From positions 1 to 7,035 of the forward strand of contig CAKPGT010000032.1 of assembly GCA_934155185.1 (NCBI GenBank): a DNA stretch of 7,035 nucleotides, in the 5' to 3' direction. Each line of letters begins with the position of its first letter. Position 1 is the stretch's first letter. This document shows positions 1-6,825 of the stretch, one piece after another. Position numbers and translations under genes: made by a program. The stretch is from an uncultured Bacilli bacterium. Its GTDB lineage: Bacteria; Bacillota_I; Bacilli_A; RF39; UBA660. The notes below the pieces were generated by a model. That model saw nothing but the letters and a program-made list of their open reading frames with translations. It had not been told where the DNA came from and searched no databases.

Positions 1-24
1 AATTGAGGAAACTCAGTTCTTTTT
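1..24 (+). terminator. Possible rho-independent terminator of a plus-strand gene left of the window
   Basis: Bases 1-7 pair with 12-18 (one G-T pair) around a GAAA tetraloop at 8-11, and T residues follow at 20-24. The stem is short and AT-rich at its base. This orientation would stop transcription entering from the left and separate it from the convergent cation efflux gene. Only the window edge is visible, so part of the stem could be missing. An mRNA hairpin of another kind is possible. Confidence 0.4.
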
Positions 25-84
25 GTCGTGATTATAATATCATAAATTTTATAATTTGACAAAACTTAGATAATCATAATTTAT

Positions 85-957
85 TTATTTTTCTATCTTT
101 ATCGGATCAACATGTATTAAAGCAAGGCAAATTTCATCTATATTATTTATAATTTCCTTTTCTAATTTATTAGCTATCTCATGGCTCTTAAGAGTAGACA
201 TATTTTCATCTAAATATATAGTAAAAGATATTTGATATTTATGTCCAACAAAGCAAGAATTAAAATATGCAATTTTTTTAACATCATTATATTTATCAAT
301 TATTTTAAGCACACTTTCTTTTGAGTCTTTAGATAGTGACTTATCAAGAAGTATATCATAACTTTCCCTAAAAATCCTATATGAACAAAAAAACGTAAAT
401 AGTGCTATTACAATACCAACGATACTATCAATAAAGTAAATATTATAAATAGATAAAATACAGGATATTAAATTAATAAATGACATTATACAATCATTTC
501 TATATTCTAATGCATTTGCTTTTAATAATAAATTATTGTATTTCTTAGACAGTCTATTAATATAAAAATATAAAAATGCTTTTGTTATTATACTTACAGC
601 GCAGATTATAATTAAATATATTGAAAAATTATATTTACTATTTTCTATTAATGATATTATAGAATTCTTAATTATTATAAAGGTAGAAATTATTATCATA
701 ACACTTATCATCATAGAATATACATACTCTGCTTTACCATATCCATAATTATGTTTTTCATCACTTGATTTGCTAGAAATTCTATTTCCTATATAAATTA
801 TAAAAGCAGTTATTAAATCACAAGCACTATTAAATGTTTCAGCAAGCATAGCCATGCTATTTGTAAATAATGCAACAACTCCTTTAATCAAGCATAAAAA
901 CACGTTAGCTATCATGCCTAGTATGCTTGCTCTTTTTAAATTATTATATTTTTCCAT
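85..957 (-). CDS. Cation diffusion facilitator (CDF) family efflux transporter
   Basis: This 290-residue membrane protein has the usual CDF length and layout. Six hydrophobic segments lie at about residues 10-31, 34-57, 78-97, 112-133, 155-172 and 174-193. A cytosolic C-terminal domain follows (about 205-290) with the family's beta-alpha-beta character. The signature between TM2 and TM3, HNYGYGKAE (69-77), matches the CDF pattern HPYGHGKAE. CDF proteins are dimeric proton-coupled exporters of Zn, Fe, Mn, Co or Cd. The expected TM2 metal ligands are N43 and D47. In TM5 the sequence is EYRND, so E151 and D155 stand where Zn transporters such as YiiP have His and Asp. This departs from the Zn-type site and leaves the substrate open; Mn or another divalent metal is only a guess. 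The ATG at 957 has an AAGGGTGG ribosome binding site about 6 nt upstream. The gene follows the tRNA-Arg terminator, so it probably has its own promoter, which I could not pick out with confidence. Confidence 0.9.
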   Translation of the reverse strand: MEKYNNLKRASILGMIANVFLCLIKGVVALFTNSMAMLAETFNSACDLITAFIIYIGNRISSKSSDEKHNYGYGKAEYVYSMMISVMIIISTFIIIKNSIISLIENSKYNFSIYLIIICAVSIITKAFLYFYINRLSKKYNNLLLKANALEYRNDCIMSFINLISCILSIYNIYFIDSIVGIVIALFTFFCSYRIFRESYDILLDKSLSKDSKESVLKIIDKYNDVKKIAYFNSCFVGHKYQISFTIYLDENMSTLKSHEIANKLEKEIINNIDEICLALIHVDPIKIEK

Positions 958-1011
958 TTAACCACCCTTATAATATTTATATTCTAAAAATGGTTATTGG
1001 CTCCTTATATA

Positions 1012-1044
1012 GACAAAATGGTTGGAATAAATTTCCAACCATTT
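1012..1044 (-). terminator. Rho-independent terminator after tRNA-Arg
   Basis: A perfect 12-bp inverted repeat (1016-1027 with 1033-1044) encloses a 5-nt loop. Read on the minus strand, it is followed at once by TTTTGTC. The plus-strand side has no T-tract. It lies 12 bp past the 3' end of the tRNA, so it should end the tRNA transcript and insulate it from the cation efflux gene. Confidence 0.85.
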
Positions 1045-1056
1045 ATACACAAAATA

Positions 1057-1133
1057 TGGCGTCCACGGTGCGATTTGAACGCACGACCCCTCGCTTAGGA
1101 GGCGAGTGCTCTATCCAGCTGAGCTACGAGGAC
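1057..1133 (-). tRNA. tRNA-Arg (anticodon CCU, reads AGG)
   Basis: A complete 77-nt cloverleaf folds by eye. The D stem is GCTC/GAGC and the anticodon stem CTCGC/GCGAG, with loop CTCCTAA giving anticodon CCU. The variable region is GGGTC, the T stem GTGCG/CGCAC with loop TTCAAAT, the discriminator base G, and the 3' CCA is encoded. The acceptor stem GTCCTCG/CGTGGAC has six pairs and one T-T opposition at 5:68, which is unusual for this otherwise standard tRNA. A -10-like TAAAAT ends about 9 nt upstream, in the T-rich tail of the preceding terminator, but no convincing -35 is seen. It sits between the HD-domain gene and the cation efflux gene. Confidence 0.95.
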
Positions 1134-1160
1134 ACTACAAACATTTTAACATAAAATTAA

Positions 1161-1187
1161 AAATTAAAAAAGCTCTAATTTTGAGCT
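1161..1187 (-). terminator. Rho-independent terminator of the HD-domain gene
   Basis: On the minus strand AGCTC and GAGCT pair around a 7-nt loop and are followed by a run of T and further T-rich sequence. The 5' arm (1183-1187) overlaps the TAG stop codon at 1186-1188, so the gene ends inside its own terminator. The 5-bp stem is short but the T-tract is good. Confidence 0.65.
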
Positions 1188-1683
1188 ATCTTATAAAATT
1201 TACTAAGAATAATACCCACATAGTTACTTGTGTTTTTGCTCTTGTAGCACCTTCTAGCATTGCAACTAATTTATCAGAGAATGTAACTATCCATGCTTCT
1301 TTTGACTTTGGAATTACATTTGATATAGGAAACATATGTGATTCAATAATATTTTGTTCTATTTCATTTACTCCAAAATAATTTATAGCATTTTTCTTAG
1401 CAATTGTTGGATGTTCAAGTAACATCTTTGTTGACGAAACTACATTATCACCTCTTACTAAGAAGAAATCGTGAAGTGCACCTGCTCTTACAGTTGCTTT
1501 TAAGTCACCACCAAGTATTTTAGATATTGTATATGCAGTATATGCAACTCTAACTGAATGGTTATATCTAGTATTACCATGGTGAACAATAGACTTCGTC
1601 TTTAAAAATTCTTTATGAGTAAGAATTGGTGAAGCTAGATTCATAAACTTTTTATCACTATATATTTTATTCATTAAATTCAA
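1186..1683 (-). CDS. HD-domain phosphohydrolase
   Basis: This small soluble protein of about 165 residues carries the metal-binding pattern of the HD superfamily. Counting from the longest frame (TTG at 1692), it has the H of RYNHS at 45, the HD pair of ALHDFF at 74-75 and the D of FSDK at 140. H94 and H119 lie between them and could supply extra metal ligands. HD enzymes hydrolyse phosphate esters of nucleotides or other small molecules with a divalent metal. No regulatory or nucleotide-binding domain is attached and the substrate cannot be read from the sequence. I chose TTG at 1683 because AAGAGG (ending at 1693) lies about 9 nt upstream. The TTG at 1692 abuts that site, and the ATG at 1674 lies 18 nt from it but remains possible. 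The gene appears monocistronic, with its own promoter and terminator, upstream of tRNA-Arg. Related short HD proteins are common in Firmicutes. Confidence 0.85.
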   Translation of the reverse strand: MNLMNKIYSDKKFMNLASPILTHKEFLKTKSIVHHGNTRYNHSVRVAYTAYTISKILGGDLKATVRAGALHDFFLVRGDNVVSSTKMLLEHPTIAKKNAINYFGVNEIEQNIIESHMFPISNVIPKSKEAWIVTFSDKLVAMLEGATRAKTQVTMWVLFLVNFIR

Positions 1684-1709
1684 TTTAATCAACCTCTTTA
1701 CTCGGTTAT

Positions 1710-1739
1710 ATTATATTCAAAAATAACATAACAAATCAA
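1710..1739 (-). promoter_or_regulatory. Predicted sigma-A-type promoter of the HD-domain gene
   Basis: On the minus strand TTGATT (1734-1739) and a consensus TATAAT (1710-1715) are separated by 18 bp. The start codon follows about 26 bp after the -10. The region is very AT-rich, so chance matches are easy, but the position in the only gap between topA and the HD gene is right. Confidence 0.55.
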
Positions 1740-1783
1740 TTAAATAACCAAATTTAACTGACTAATTAAGAATATCACATATT

Positions 1784-1829
1784 AAAAAAAAAGTAAATTA
1801 TACATTTGTTCGATATAAAATACTTTTTT
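1784..1829 (-). terminator. Weak AT-rich terminator after topA
   Basis: On the minus strand, just after the topA stop, AAAAAGTA can pair with a TACTTTTT arm about 25 nt downstream. Part of the intervening sequence can pair too, with mismatches. The distal arm runs into a nine-T tract. The stem has almost no GC, so this is an imperfect candidate for the end of the rbgA-topA operon. Confidence 0.4.
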
Positions 1830-1835
1830 AATATA

Positions 1836-3863
1836 CTATTTTTTATAATCACATGAACTACATTTAATTATTCCATCTTTATCAGTAACTATAAGACTAT
1901 GACATTCTGGACATAATTCACCGGTAGGTTTATCCCAAACTGCTACCTTACACTTAGGAAAATTGCCACATCCATAGAATATTTTACCTTTTTTAGTTTT
2001 TCTTTCTACTATTTTGCCACCGCATTTTGGACAATCGCATACCTCAGCTAAAGGTTCTTTTTCCTTTGGCTTAATATATTTACATTCTGGGTAACCTGAA
2101 CATGCTTCAAACTTGCCATATCTTCCGTTTTTTATAACCATGGGTTTGCCACAGTTAGGGCATACTTCCCCAGTTTCTTCATCTTCTTTTTTCTCCATCT
2201 TATCAAATGCATTTTCAACCGAGGGTTCAAATTCTTTATAAAATGTTTCTAGAATTTTATACCATACTTTTTTGCCTTCTGCTACTTTATCTAAATCCTC
2301 TTCCATTTTAGCTGTATATTTAACATTTATTAAATCACTAAAGAATTCCTGCAATCTATCAGTTGTTGTAATACCAATTTCTGTTGGATTAAGTTTTTTT
2401 TCTAAAATCTTAACATATCCTCTTTGTGTTAATGTTGATATAGTAGATGCATATGTAGAGGGTCTTCCTATTCCAAGTTCTTCCATTGCTTTAATAAGCT
2501 TAGCTTCTGTATATCTAGCTGGTGGCTTAGTAAAATGTTGTTCTTTTATAACATCATTGCTTACAAGCTCATCACCAGCTTTATATTTTGGTAAGAACTT
2601 ATCCTCTTGAGATTCAAACTTTTGATATACTTTTAAATATCCATCAAATACAAGTACACCACCTGTTGCTTTAAAAGTGGTATTATTATTTTCAAGGGTA
2701 ATTGTTGTTGAATCAATTAATGCTTCCTTCATTAATGAAGCAAGTGCTCTTTTATATATTAACTCATAAAGCTTGTATTCATCTTTTGATAAATATTTTT
2801 CTATGCTTTCAGGAGTTCTATTAATACTTGAAGGTCTAATTGCTTCATGCGCATCTTGTACGTTTTCTTTTTTCTTAGATGATTTTACATGCCCTATATA
2901 ATTTTCACCATAGTTTTCTTTTATAAATGCGTAGCTAGATTTAATGAATTCATCTGATAATCTAACAGAATCCGTTCTCATATACGTAATTAAACCTACT
3001 GTATCAGATTCTATATCAATACCTTCATATAATTTCTGAGCAACTTGCATTGTTTTTTTAGATGAAAATCCTAGTTTTGAAATAGCTTCCTGTTGCATTG
3101 TTGATGTTATAAACGGATATTTTGAAGCTTTCTTTTTTGTTTTTGTTTCGTAATTTGAAACTATATATTCTTTATTAAGTCCTTTTATTACCTTATCCGT
3201 TTCTTCTTCAGTCTTAAGATCAGCTTTATTTCCATCTACTGTATCTAACTGTGCATCCATATCTTCAAACTTAGCAGTTACAGTCCAGTATTCTTCTTCT
3301 TTAAATGCTTCAATTTCTCTTTCACGATCAACTATTAATTTAAGTGCAACTGATTGAACCCTGCCTGCTGATTTACCGCCTGTTTTTGATTGCATTAACT
3401 TGCTTAGTCTAAAGCCAATTATTCTGTCTAGTATCCTTCTTGTTTCTTGGCTATGAACTAAATCGTAATCAATTTTTCTTGGATTGTTAAAAGCGTTTTT
3501 TACTACATCTTTTGTAATTTCATTAAAAACAACTCTATCGTATTCATCATCGCTTAAACCCAAAGCATCTTTTAAATGCCAAGAAATTGCTTCTCCTTCA
3601 CGGTCAGGGTCAGTTGCAAGATAAACCATATTAGCATCTTTAGCATCTTTCTTTAGTGCGGTTATATCTTTTTTCTTTCCTTTAATAGGTTCATATGTTG
3701 GTTCAAAATGGTTTTCAATATCAACACCAAATCCATACTTTCCTTTAGTTGCTAAATCTCTTATGTGTCCTTTACTTGAAACAACTTTATATCCCGAACC
3801 AAGGTATTTTTCAATAGCCTTAGTTTTTGTTGGTGACTCTACTATTACTAAGTTTTTGCTCAT
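1836..3863 (-). CDS. topA: DNA topoisomerase I (type IA)
   Basis: This 675-residue enzyme relaxes negatively supercoiled DNA through a single-strand break. The N-terminal Toprim domain (about 3-115) begins KNLVIVESPTKTKAIEKYL with E9, and its acidic triad is in ATDPDREGE (D85, D87, E89). The active-site tyrosine is Y294 in GLITYMRTDS, and ARYTEAKLIKAMEELGIGRPSTYAS is another hallmark of the family. The C-terminus carries three four-cysteine zinc ribbons, starting CPNCGKP, CPKCGGK and CPECHS. The last ends a few residues before the stop and still has all four cysteines, so the protein is complete. The length is close to the usual Firmicute TopA of about 690 residues. I chose ATG 3863 because AAGGAGG lies 7 nt upstream; an in-frame TTG one codon earlier is spaced too tightly. 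It is last in the rbgA operon, 12 bp after rnhB. Confidence 0.98.
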   Translation of the reverse strand: MSKNLVIVESPTKTKAIEKYLGSGYKVVSSKGHIRDLATKGKYGFGVDIENHFEPTYEPIKGKKKDITALKKDAKDANMVYLATDPDREGEAISWHLKDALGLSDDEYDRVVFNEITKDVVKNAFNNPRKIDYDLVHSQETRRILDRIIGFRLSKLMQSKTGGKSAGRVQSVALKLIVDREREIEAFKEEEYWTVTAKFEDMDAQLDTVDGNKADLKTEEETDKVIKGLNKEYIVSNYETKTKKKASKYPFITSTMQQEAISKLGFSSKKTMQVAQKLYEGIDIESDTVGLITYMRTDSVRLSDEFIKSSYAFIKENYGENYIGHVKSSKKKENVQDAHEAIRPSSINRTPESIEKYLSKDEYKLYELIYKRALASLMKEALIDSTTITLENNNTTFKATGGVLVFDGYLKVYQKFESQEDKFLPKYKAGDELVSNDVIKEQHFTKPPARYTEAKLIKAMEELGIGRPSTYASTISTLTQRGYVKILEKKLNPTEIGITTTDRLQEFFSDLINVKYTAKMEEDLDKVAEGKKVWYKILETFYKEFEPSVENAFDKMEKKEDEETGEVCPNCGKPMVIKNGRYGKFEACSGYPECKYIKPKEKEPLAEVCDCPKCGGKIVERKTKKGKIFYGCGNFPKCKVAVWDKPTGELCPECHSLIVTDKDGIIKCSSCDYKK

Positions 3864-3875
3864 CAAAAAGCCTCC

Positions 3876-4502
3876 TTATTTGTCATTATGTTCTTCAATA
3901 TACTTTTTAACAGGCCCATATGTGCGCCTATATCCGTCAATTATACCATACTTATTTAATAATTCAATGTGTTTTTTTGTCGGATAACCTTTATGTTTAG
4001 CAAAAAGATACTCTGGATGTTTCTTATCTTCCTCATACATAAGTCTATCTCTAGTTACTTTAGCTATAACAGATGCCGCCGCTATTGTTATACTTTTGGC
4101 ATCACCTTTTATTATAGCTTCGCTTGGAATATTTGTAAATTTATCTAGTGGCATAGCATCTGTAATTATATAATCTGGTTTAGCTTTCATACTATTTATA
4201 GCCCTTAACATACTTTGTCTTGATGCTTCATATATATTTATTTCATCTATTTCCTTTGCAGATACTATAGAAACTCCAACGGAAATAGCTTTTTCCATTA
4301 TTACCGGATAGTATTCTTCTCTTTTCTTTTCTGTAAGTTTTTTAGAATCATTTAATCCATCTAATTTAAAATCATGAGGCAGTATTACACTACATGCAAC
4401 AACAGGTCCAAAAAGAGGGCCACGCCCCGCTTCGTCACATCCCGCAATGTTTTGATATCCCTGGTTCCATAATCTTTTTTCATTTTCATATAAATCTATC
4501 AT
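3876..4502 (-). CDS. rnhB: Ribonuclease HII
   Basis: This 208-residue cytoplasmic nuclease cuts the RNA strand of RNA:DNA hybrids and removes single misincorporated ribonucleotides. The signature GCDEAGRGPLFGPVV holds catalytic D23 and E24. D115 in IITDAMP and D134 in KGDAKS complete the metal-binding set known from family structures. AAASVIAKVTRD (141-152) is also diagnostic. The length is typical of compact RNase HII and nothing is missing. Its ATG overlaps the TGA of the upstream gene (ATGA). No strong ribosome binding site precedes it, only AAAAGAAA, so translation is probably coupled to that gene. The stop is followed directly by the AAGGAGG of topA. Confidence 0.97.
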   Translation of the reverse strand: MIDLYENEKRLWNQGYQNIAGCDEAGRGPLFGPVVACSVILPHDFKLDGLNDSKKLTEKKREEYYPVIMEKAISVGVSIVSAKEIDEINIYEASRQSMLRAINSMKAKPDYIITDAMPLDKFTNIPSEAIIKGDAKSITIAAASVIAKVTRDRLMYEEDKKHPEYLFAKHKGYPTKKHIELLNKYGIIDGYRRTYGPVKKYIEEHNDK

Positions 4503-5098
4503 TTTCTTTTAAATTTCCTCTTTTTATACTCATTGAAAAATACTGATGCTAATTTATTAATATATTCATCTACCGTAACATGTCTTCCATTATACATTAA
4601 AGATTTATCTAGTACAGATTCAAGTTCTTCATCTGAATCAATCCTTATGTCTAAAACTTTTCTAACATCTTCACAAAATTTTAGTTTATTATATGCAATT
4701 AAATCTTCACAAACCAATATCTCTGGCGATAGACTTCTTTGATATCTTCCGCTTCTTTCAGCAATTACATTACGTATAAATATTCTCTTGTATCTAATCC
4801 ATTTTCTTGCAGAGCGTTCTTTCGAAAAAATCTCATCAATCATACCGGTATTATGTAAAACCGCTGCGTTTTTTATAATATCACTATTTGGCCTATCAAC
4901 TATAGCTGGATTAGCATTTAATATAAATTCAATCTGTTCATCAGATATTCCAGCATAATTTAAAATATTAAATATAAATTCTATTTTATAGGCATAATTA
5001 ATATTTTCATTATTCCTGCAATAAAATAAAACCCTAGCAATTGTTTCATTACTCATTCCTCTACTTTTTAAATAGTCTATTAACTCATTATTATTCAT
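4499..5098 (-). CDS. Unrecognised helical protein with possible mTERF-like repeats
   Basis: I do not recognise this 199-residue protein. It has no signal peptide or membrane segment and looks almost entirely helical. Two N-terminal stretches resemble each other: IDYLKSRGMSNETIARVL (about 8-25) and FNILNYAGISDEQIEFIL (about 43-60), the second followed by NANPAIV. The pattern of helix, G-[IM]-S-[ND]-E-x-I, helix, N-x-P is reminiscent of mTERF-type helical repeats, though that likeness is by eye only. The middle is rich in Arg and Lys (SARKWIRYKRIFIRNVIAE) and the C-terminus ends KKRKFKRK, so nucleic acid or ribosome binding is plausible but unproven. It starts 6 bp after the rbgA stop, with GAGG inside the last rbgA codons as a weak ribosome binding site, and overlaps rnhB by 4 bp. 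That places it firmly in the operon. In Bacillus subtilis rbgA and rnhB are adjacent without such a gene. Confidence 0.8.
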   Translation of the reverse strand: MNNNELIDYLKSRGMSNETIARVLFYCRNNENINYAYKIEFIFNILNYAGISDEQIEFILNANPAIVDRPNSDIIKNAAVLHNTGMIDEIFSKERSARKWIRYKRIFIRNVIAERSGRYQRSLSPEILVCEDLIAYNKLKFCEDVRKVLDIRIDSDEELESVLDKSLMYNGRHVTVDEYINKLASVFFNEYKKRKFKRK

Positions 5099-5104
5099 CT
5101 TATT

Positions 5105-5980
5105 CTAAACCTCATCAAACGTTACTTTTCCTAAACGTCCCTCTCTTAAGTCCTTAATTATTATACTAGAAACTTTATCATAGTCTACTTTTCCTCCAGA
5201 CATAATACAGCCTCTTTTCTTACCAATTATATCATAACTTGGCAAAACATCATCACTATCATAATTAATTAAACCATATCTGTCAATTAAATTTTGTTTA
5301 TACCTTTCATTTAGTGTATTTAAAATGTAACAAGCGACTTTTCCAATTGGAAGTATTTCCTCTTTTATTGCAGAAAAACTAGCTAAATTATAAGCCTGTT
5401 TTTGATCATCTAATCTAGGCCATAAAATTCCTGGCGAATCAAGTAATTCAATATCTTTATTTATTCTAATCCATGATAGTTTTTTTGTAACACCAGGCTT
5501 ATCTCCTGTAATCGCAGCTTTTTTACCCACTAAACGATTAATAAGTGTTGACTTGCCCACATTAGGTATCCCAGCTATTAAAGCTCTATAAGCACGTTTT
5601 TTAAGTCCTTTAGCTAATCTTTTTTCATTTATATTGTTAAGTAACTCCTCAGTTACTAATAGTATATCTTTTATACCGGTATTATTTATAAGGTCAACCA
5701 TTACTACCTTGTAACCCATTTTTTCATATTCTTTGGTACAAAGCTTAGTTTTACTAATGTCACACAAATCAATCTTAGTCATAATCATGATTTTAGGTTT
5801 ATTTTTAATTAATTCATCTATATCTTTAATTTTAGATGAGAATGGTATTCTAGCATCCACCACCTCATATATTATATCAACAGTATCAATATTTTCTTTG
5901 ATAAGTCTTCTTGCCTTAGCCATGTGACCTGGGTACCAATTGATACTCGTAGATGATAAACTTTTTTCTTTTCTATCCAT
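5105..5980 (-). CDS. rbgA: Ribosome biogenesis GTPase RbgA (YlqF family)
   Basis: This 291-residue circularly permuted GTPase acts late in 50S ribosomal subunit assembly. The family opening INWYPGHMAKA is at residues 13-23. The G motifs appear in permuted order: G4 as TKID (68-71, Thr in place of the usual Asn), then G1 as GIPNVGKST (137-145), G2 near PGVT (162-165) and G3 as DSPG (181-184). A helical C-terminal domain follows, and the length is normal. I chose ATG 5980 because AGGAAG lies 8 nt upstream; a GTG three codons earlier abuts that site. It heads the rbgA-orf199-rnhB-topA run. A duplicate of its ribosome binding site and first 16 codons lies about 927 bp upstream, and the stop of the RhuM-like cassette ends one base before the repeat, so the gene has been re-created intact behind an insertion. 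No promoter is visible in the gap, so expression probably depends on read-through from upstream. Confidence 0.97.
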   Translation of the reverse strand: MDRKEKSLSSTSINWYPGHMAKARRLIKENIDTVDIIYEVVDARIPFSSKIKDIDELIKNKPKIMIMTKIDLCDISKTKLCTKEYEKMGYKVVMVDLINNTGIKDILLVTEELLNNINEKRLAKGLKKRAYRALIAGIPNVGKSTLINRLVGKKAAITGDKPGVTKKLSWIRINKDIELLDSPGILWPRLDDQKQAYNLASFSAIKEEILPIGKVACYILNTLNERYKQNLIDRYGLINYDSDDVLPSYDIIGKKRGCIMSGGKVDYDKVSSIIIKDLREGRLGKVTFDEV

Positions 5981-5997
5981 TATTTTCACTTCCTTTT
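5933..5997 (-). repeat. Long direct repeat, copy A (5' end of rbgA)
   Basis: This 65-bp segment covers the AAAAGGAAG ribosome binding site and the first 16 codons of rbgA. It matches 6860-6924 in the same orientation with four mismatches and no gaps. Three of the mismatches fall within codons 3, 7 and 13 and one at the last base of codon 16. Similarity stops sharply at both ends. Confidence 0.95.
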
Positions 5998-5998
5998 A

Positions 5999-6825
5999 TT
6001 AATTAATAATTCCATTATTTTTTAACACATCTTCAAGATATTCATTTTTCTGAATAATTAATAATTTTTTTGGATGATAATCTTTTATTATTTCATTCCA
6101 ATTATATAAATTTATTTTTAATTTATCTGTAAAAACATTGTTATTTCCTCTAGCATAACATCTCTCTTCCAATACTTTTTCACTGTCTAAAGTAGGATAA
6201 GCTAGGTAATATTCGATGTTGTTTTCTTCAAAAAAATCAAGCAAATGAAAGTGCATTGATGTTAATACTACATCATATTTATTTTGTGCTTCTAAAACAG
6301 CATGATGATAATTAGTCGGCCAATCCTTATTTTTAGGTCTTTCCTTTTTTCCTTTCCTTTGTTCATAAGGTATGTTTTCAAACCCTGTATTATCCCATTG
6401 ATAATAACCTGATTCCATATCAATAATATTATCATATTTATTTCCATTTATAAAACGTTCATCATTTAAAGCAAAGCCCTTTGCCATATACTCTTTTAAA
6501 ATTTTTGTAGCCCATATTCTAAATTCCGTTGCTTTTTTCGAATTAATTCTATATCCGACAGCGATTATGGCATCTAAACTATAAATAGTTGTGTTATAGT
6601 TTTTTCCGTCATCGGCAGTTAACGAGCATTTCTCGGTAACTGATTTTTTATCTAACTCTTTTTCTTCAAATATATGTTTCAAGTGTAAACTTATATTATC
6701 TGTAGAACATTCAAAAACTTTTGCCATCCTTTTTGTGATAACCATAAAGTTTCATCTTTATAAATAGCATCTACTATGATGTTTCCTTCACTATTTTTAT
6801 ATATAATTAATTTATTATCTTCCAT
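5999..6825 (-). pseudogene. Frameshifted RhuM-like gene fused to a P-loop-less phage kinase-like segment
   Basis: The ATG at 6825 has AAAGGAG 7 nt upstream and starts a RhuM-type N-terminus (LIIYKNSEG, then DETLWLSQK). This frame stops at 6691. After the AAAAA run at 6730-6734 the RhuM sequence continues in the -1 frame, beginning RMAKVFECSTDNISLHLKHIF and including GYRINSKKATEFRIWAT. One missing A therefore explains the break. The downstream part is open from an internal ATG at 6745 (248 residues) but has no good ribosome binding site. RhuM similarity ends near DERF (about residue 98 of that frame). From NKYDNIIDMESG onward the sequence resembles the later part of phage nucleotide-kinase-like P-loop proteins: DWPTNYHHAV, YDVVLTSMHF, IEYYLAYP, then RGNNNVF and NW. 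The preceding P-loop is absent. RhuM is a widespread accessory family first noted in Salmonella pathogenicity island 3, with no firm biochemical role. Expression of the 248-residue chimera remains possible; an annotator might call it a CDS at 5999-6745. Confidence 0.75.

Noticed and set aside
56..84. TTGACA at 56-61 as a plus-strand promoter
   Set aside because: No -10 box lies at a suitable distance (the best, CATAAT, is 13 bp away), and it would drive antisense into the cation efflux gene.
1057..1133. tRNA-Arg as an integration (att) site
   Set aside because: I found no second copy of the tRNA 3' end and no integrase in the window; the flanking genes look like ordinary chromosomal genes.
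2272..2610. Plus-strand open frame of about 112 codons inside topA
   Set aside because: It lies antisense to conserved topA coding sequence, has no family resemblance, and is a by-product of codon composition. The same applies to shorter plus-strand frames at 927-1381, 3763-3987, 4533-4742 and 5733-5927.
5978..5989. GTG at 5987-5989 as the rbgA start, giving three extra residues
   Set aside because: It directly abuts the AGGAAG ribosome binding site, while ATG at 5978-5980 has 8-nt spacing and is also the codon kept in the duplicated copy.
6725..6745. Programmed -1 frameshifting or polymerase slippage making the full RhuM-like protein
   Set aside because: The run has only five A, the frame does not give a standard slippery heptamer, and no clear downstream stem-loop was seen. 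The C-terminal half is also atypical, so mutation is simpler.
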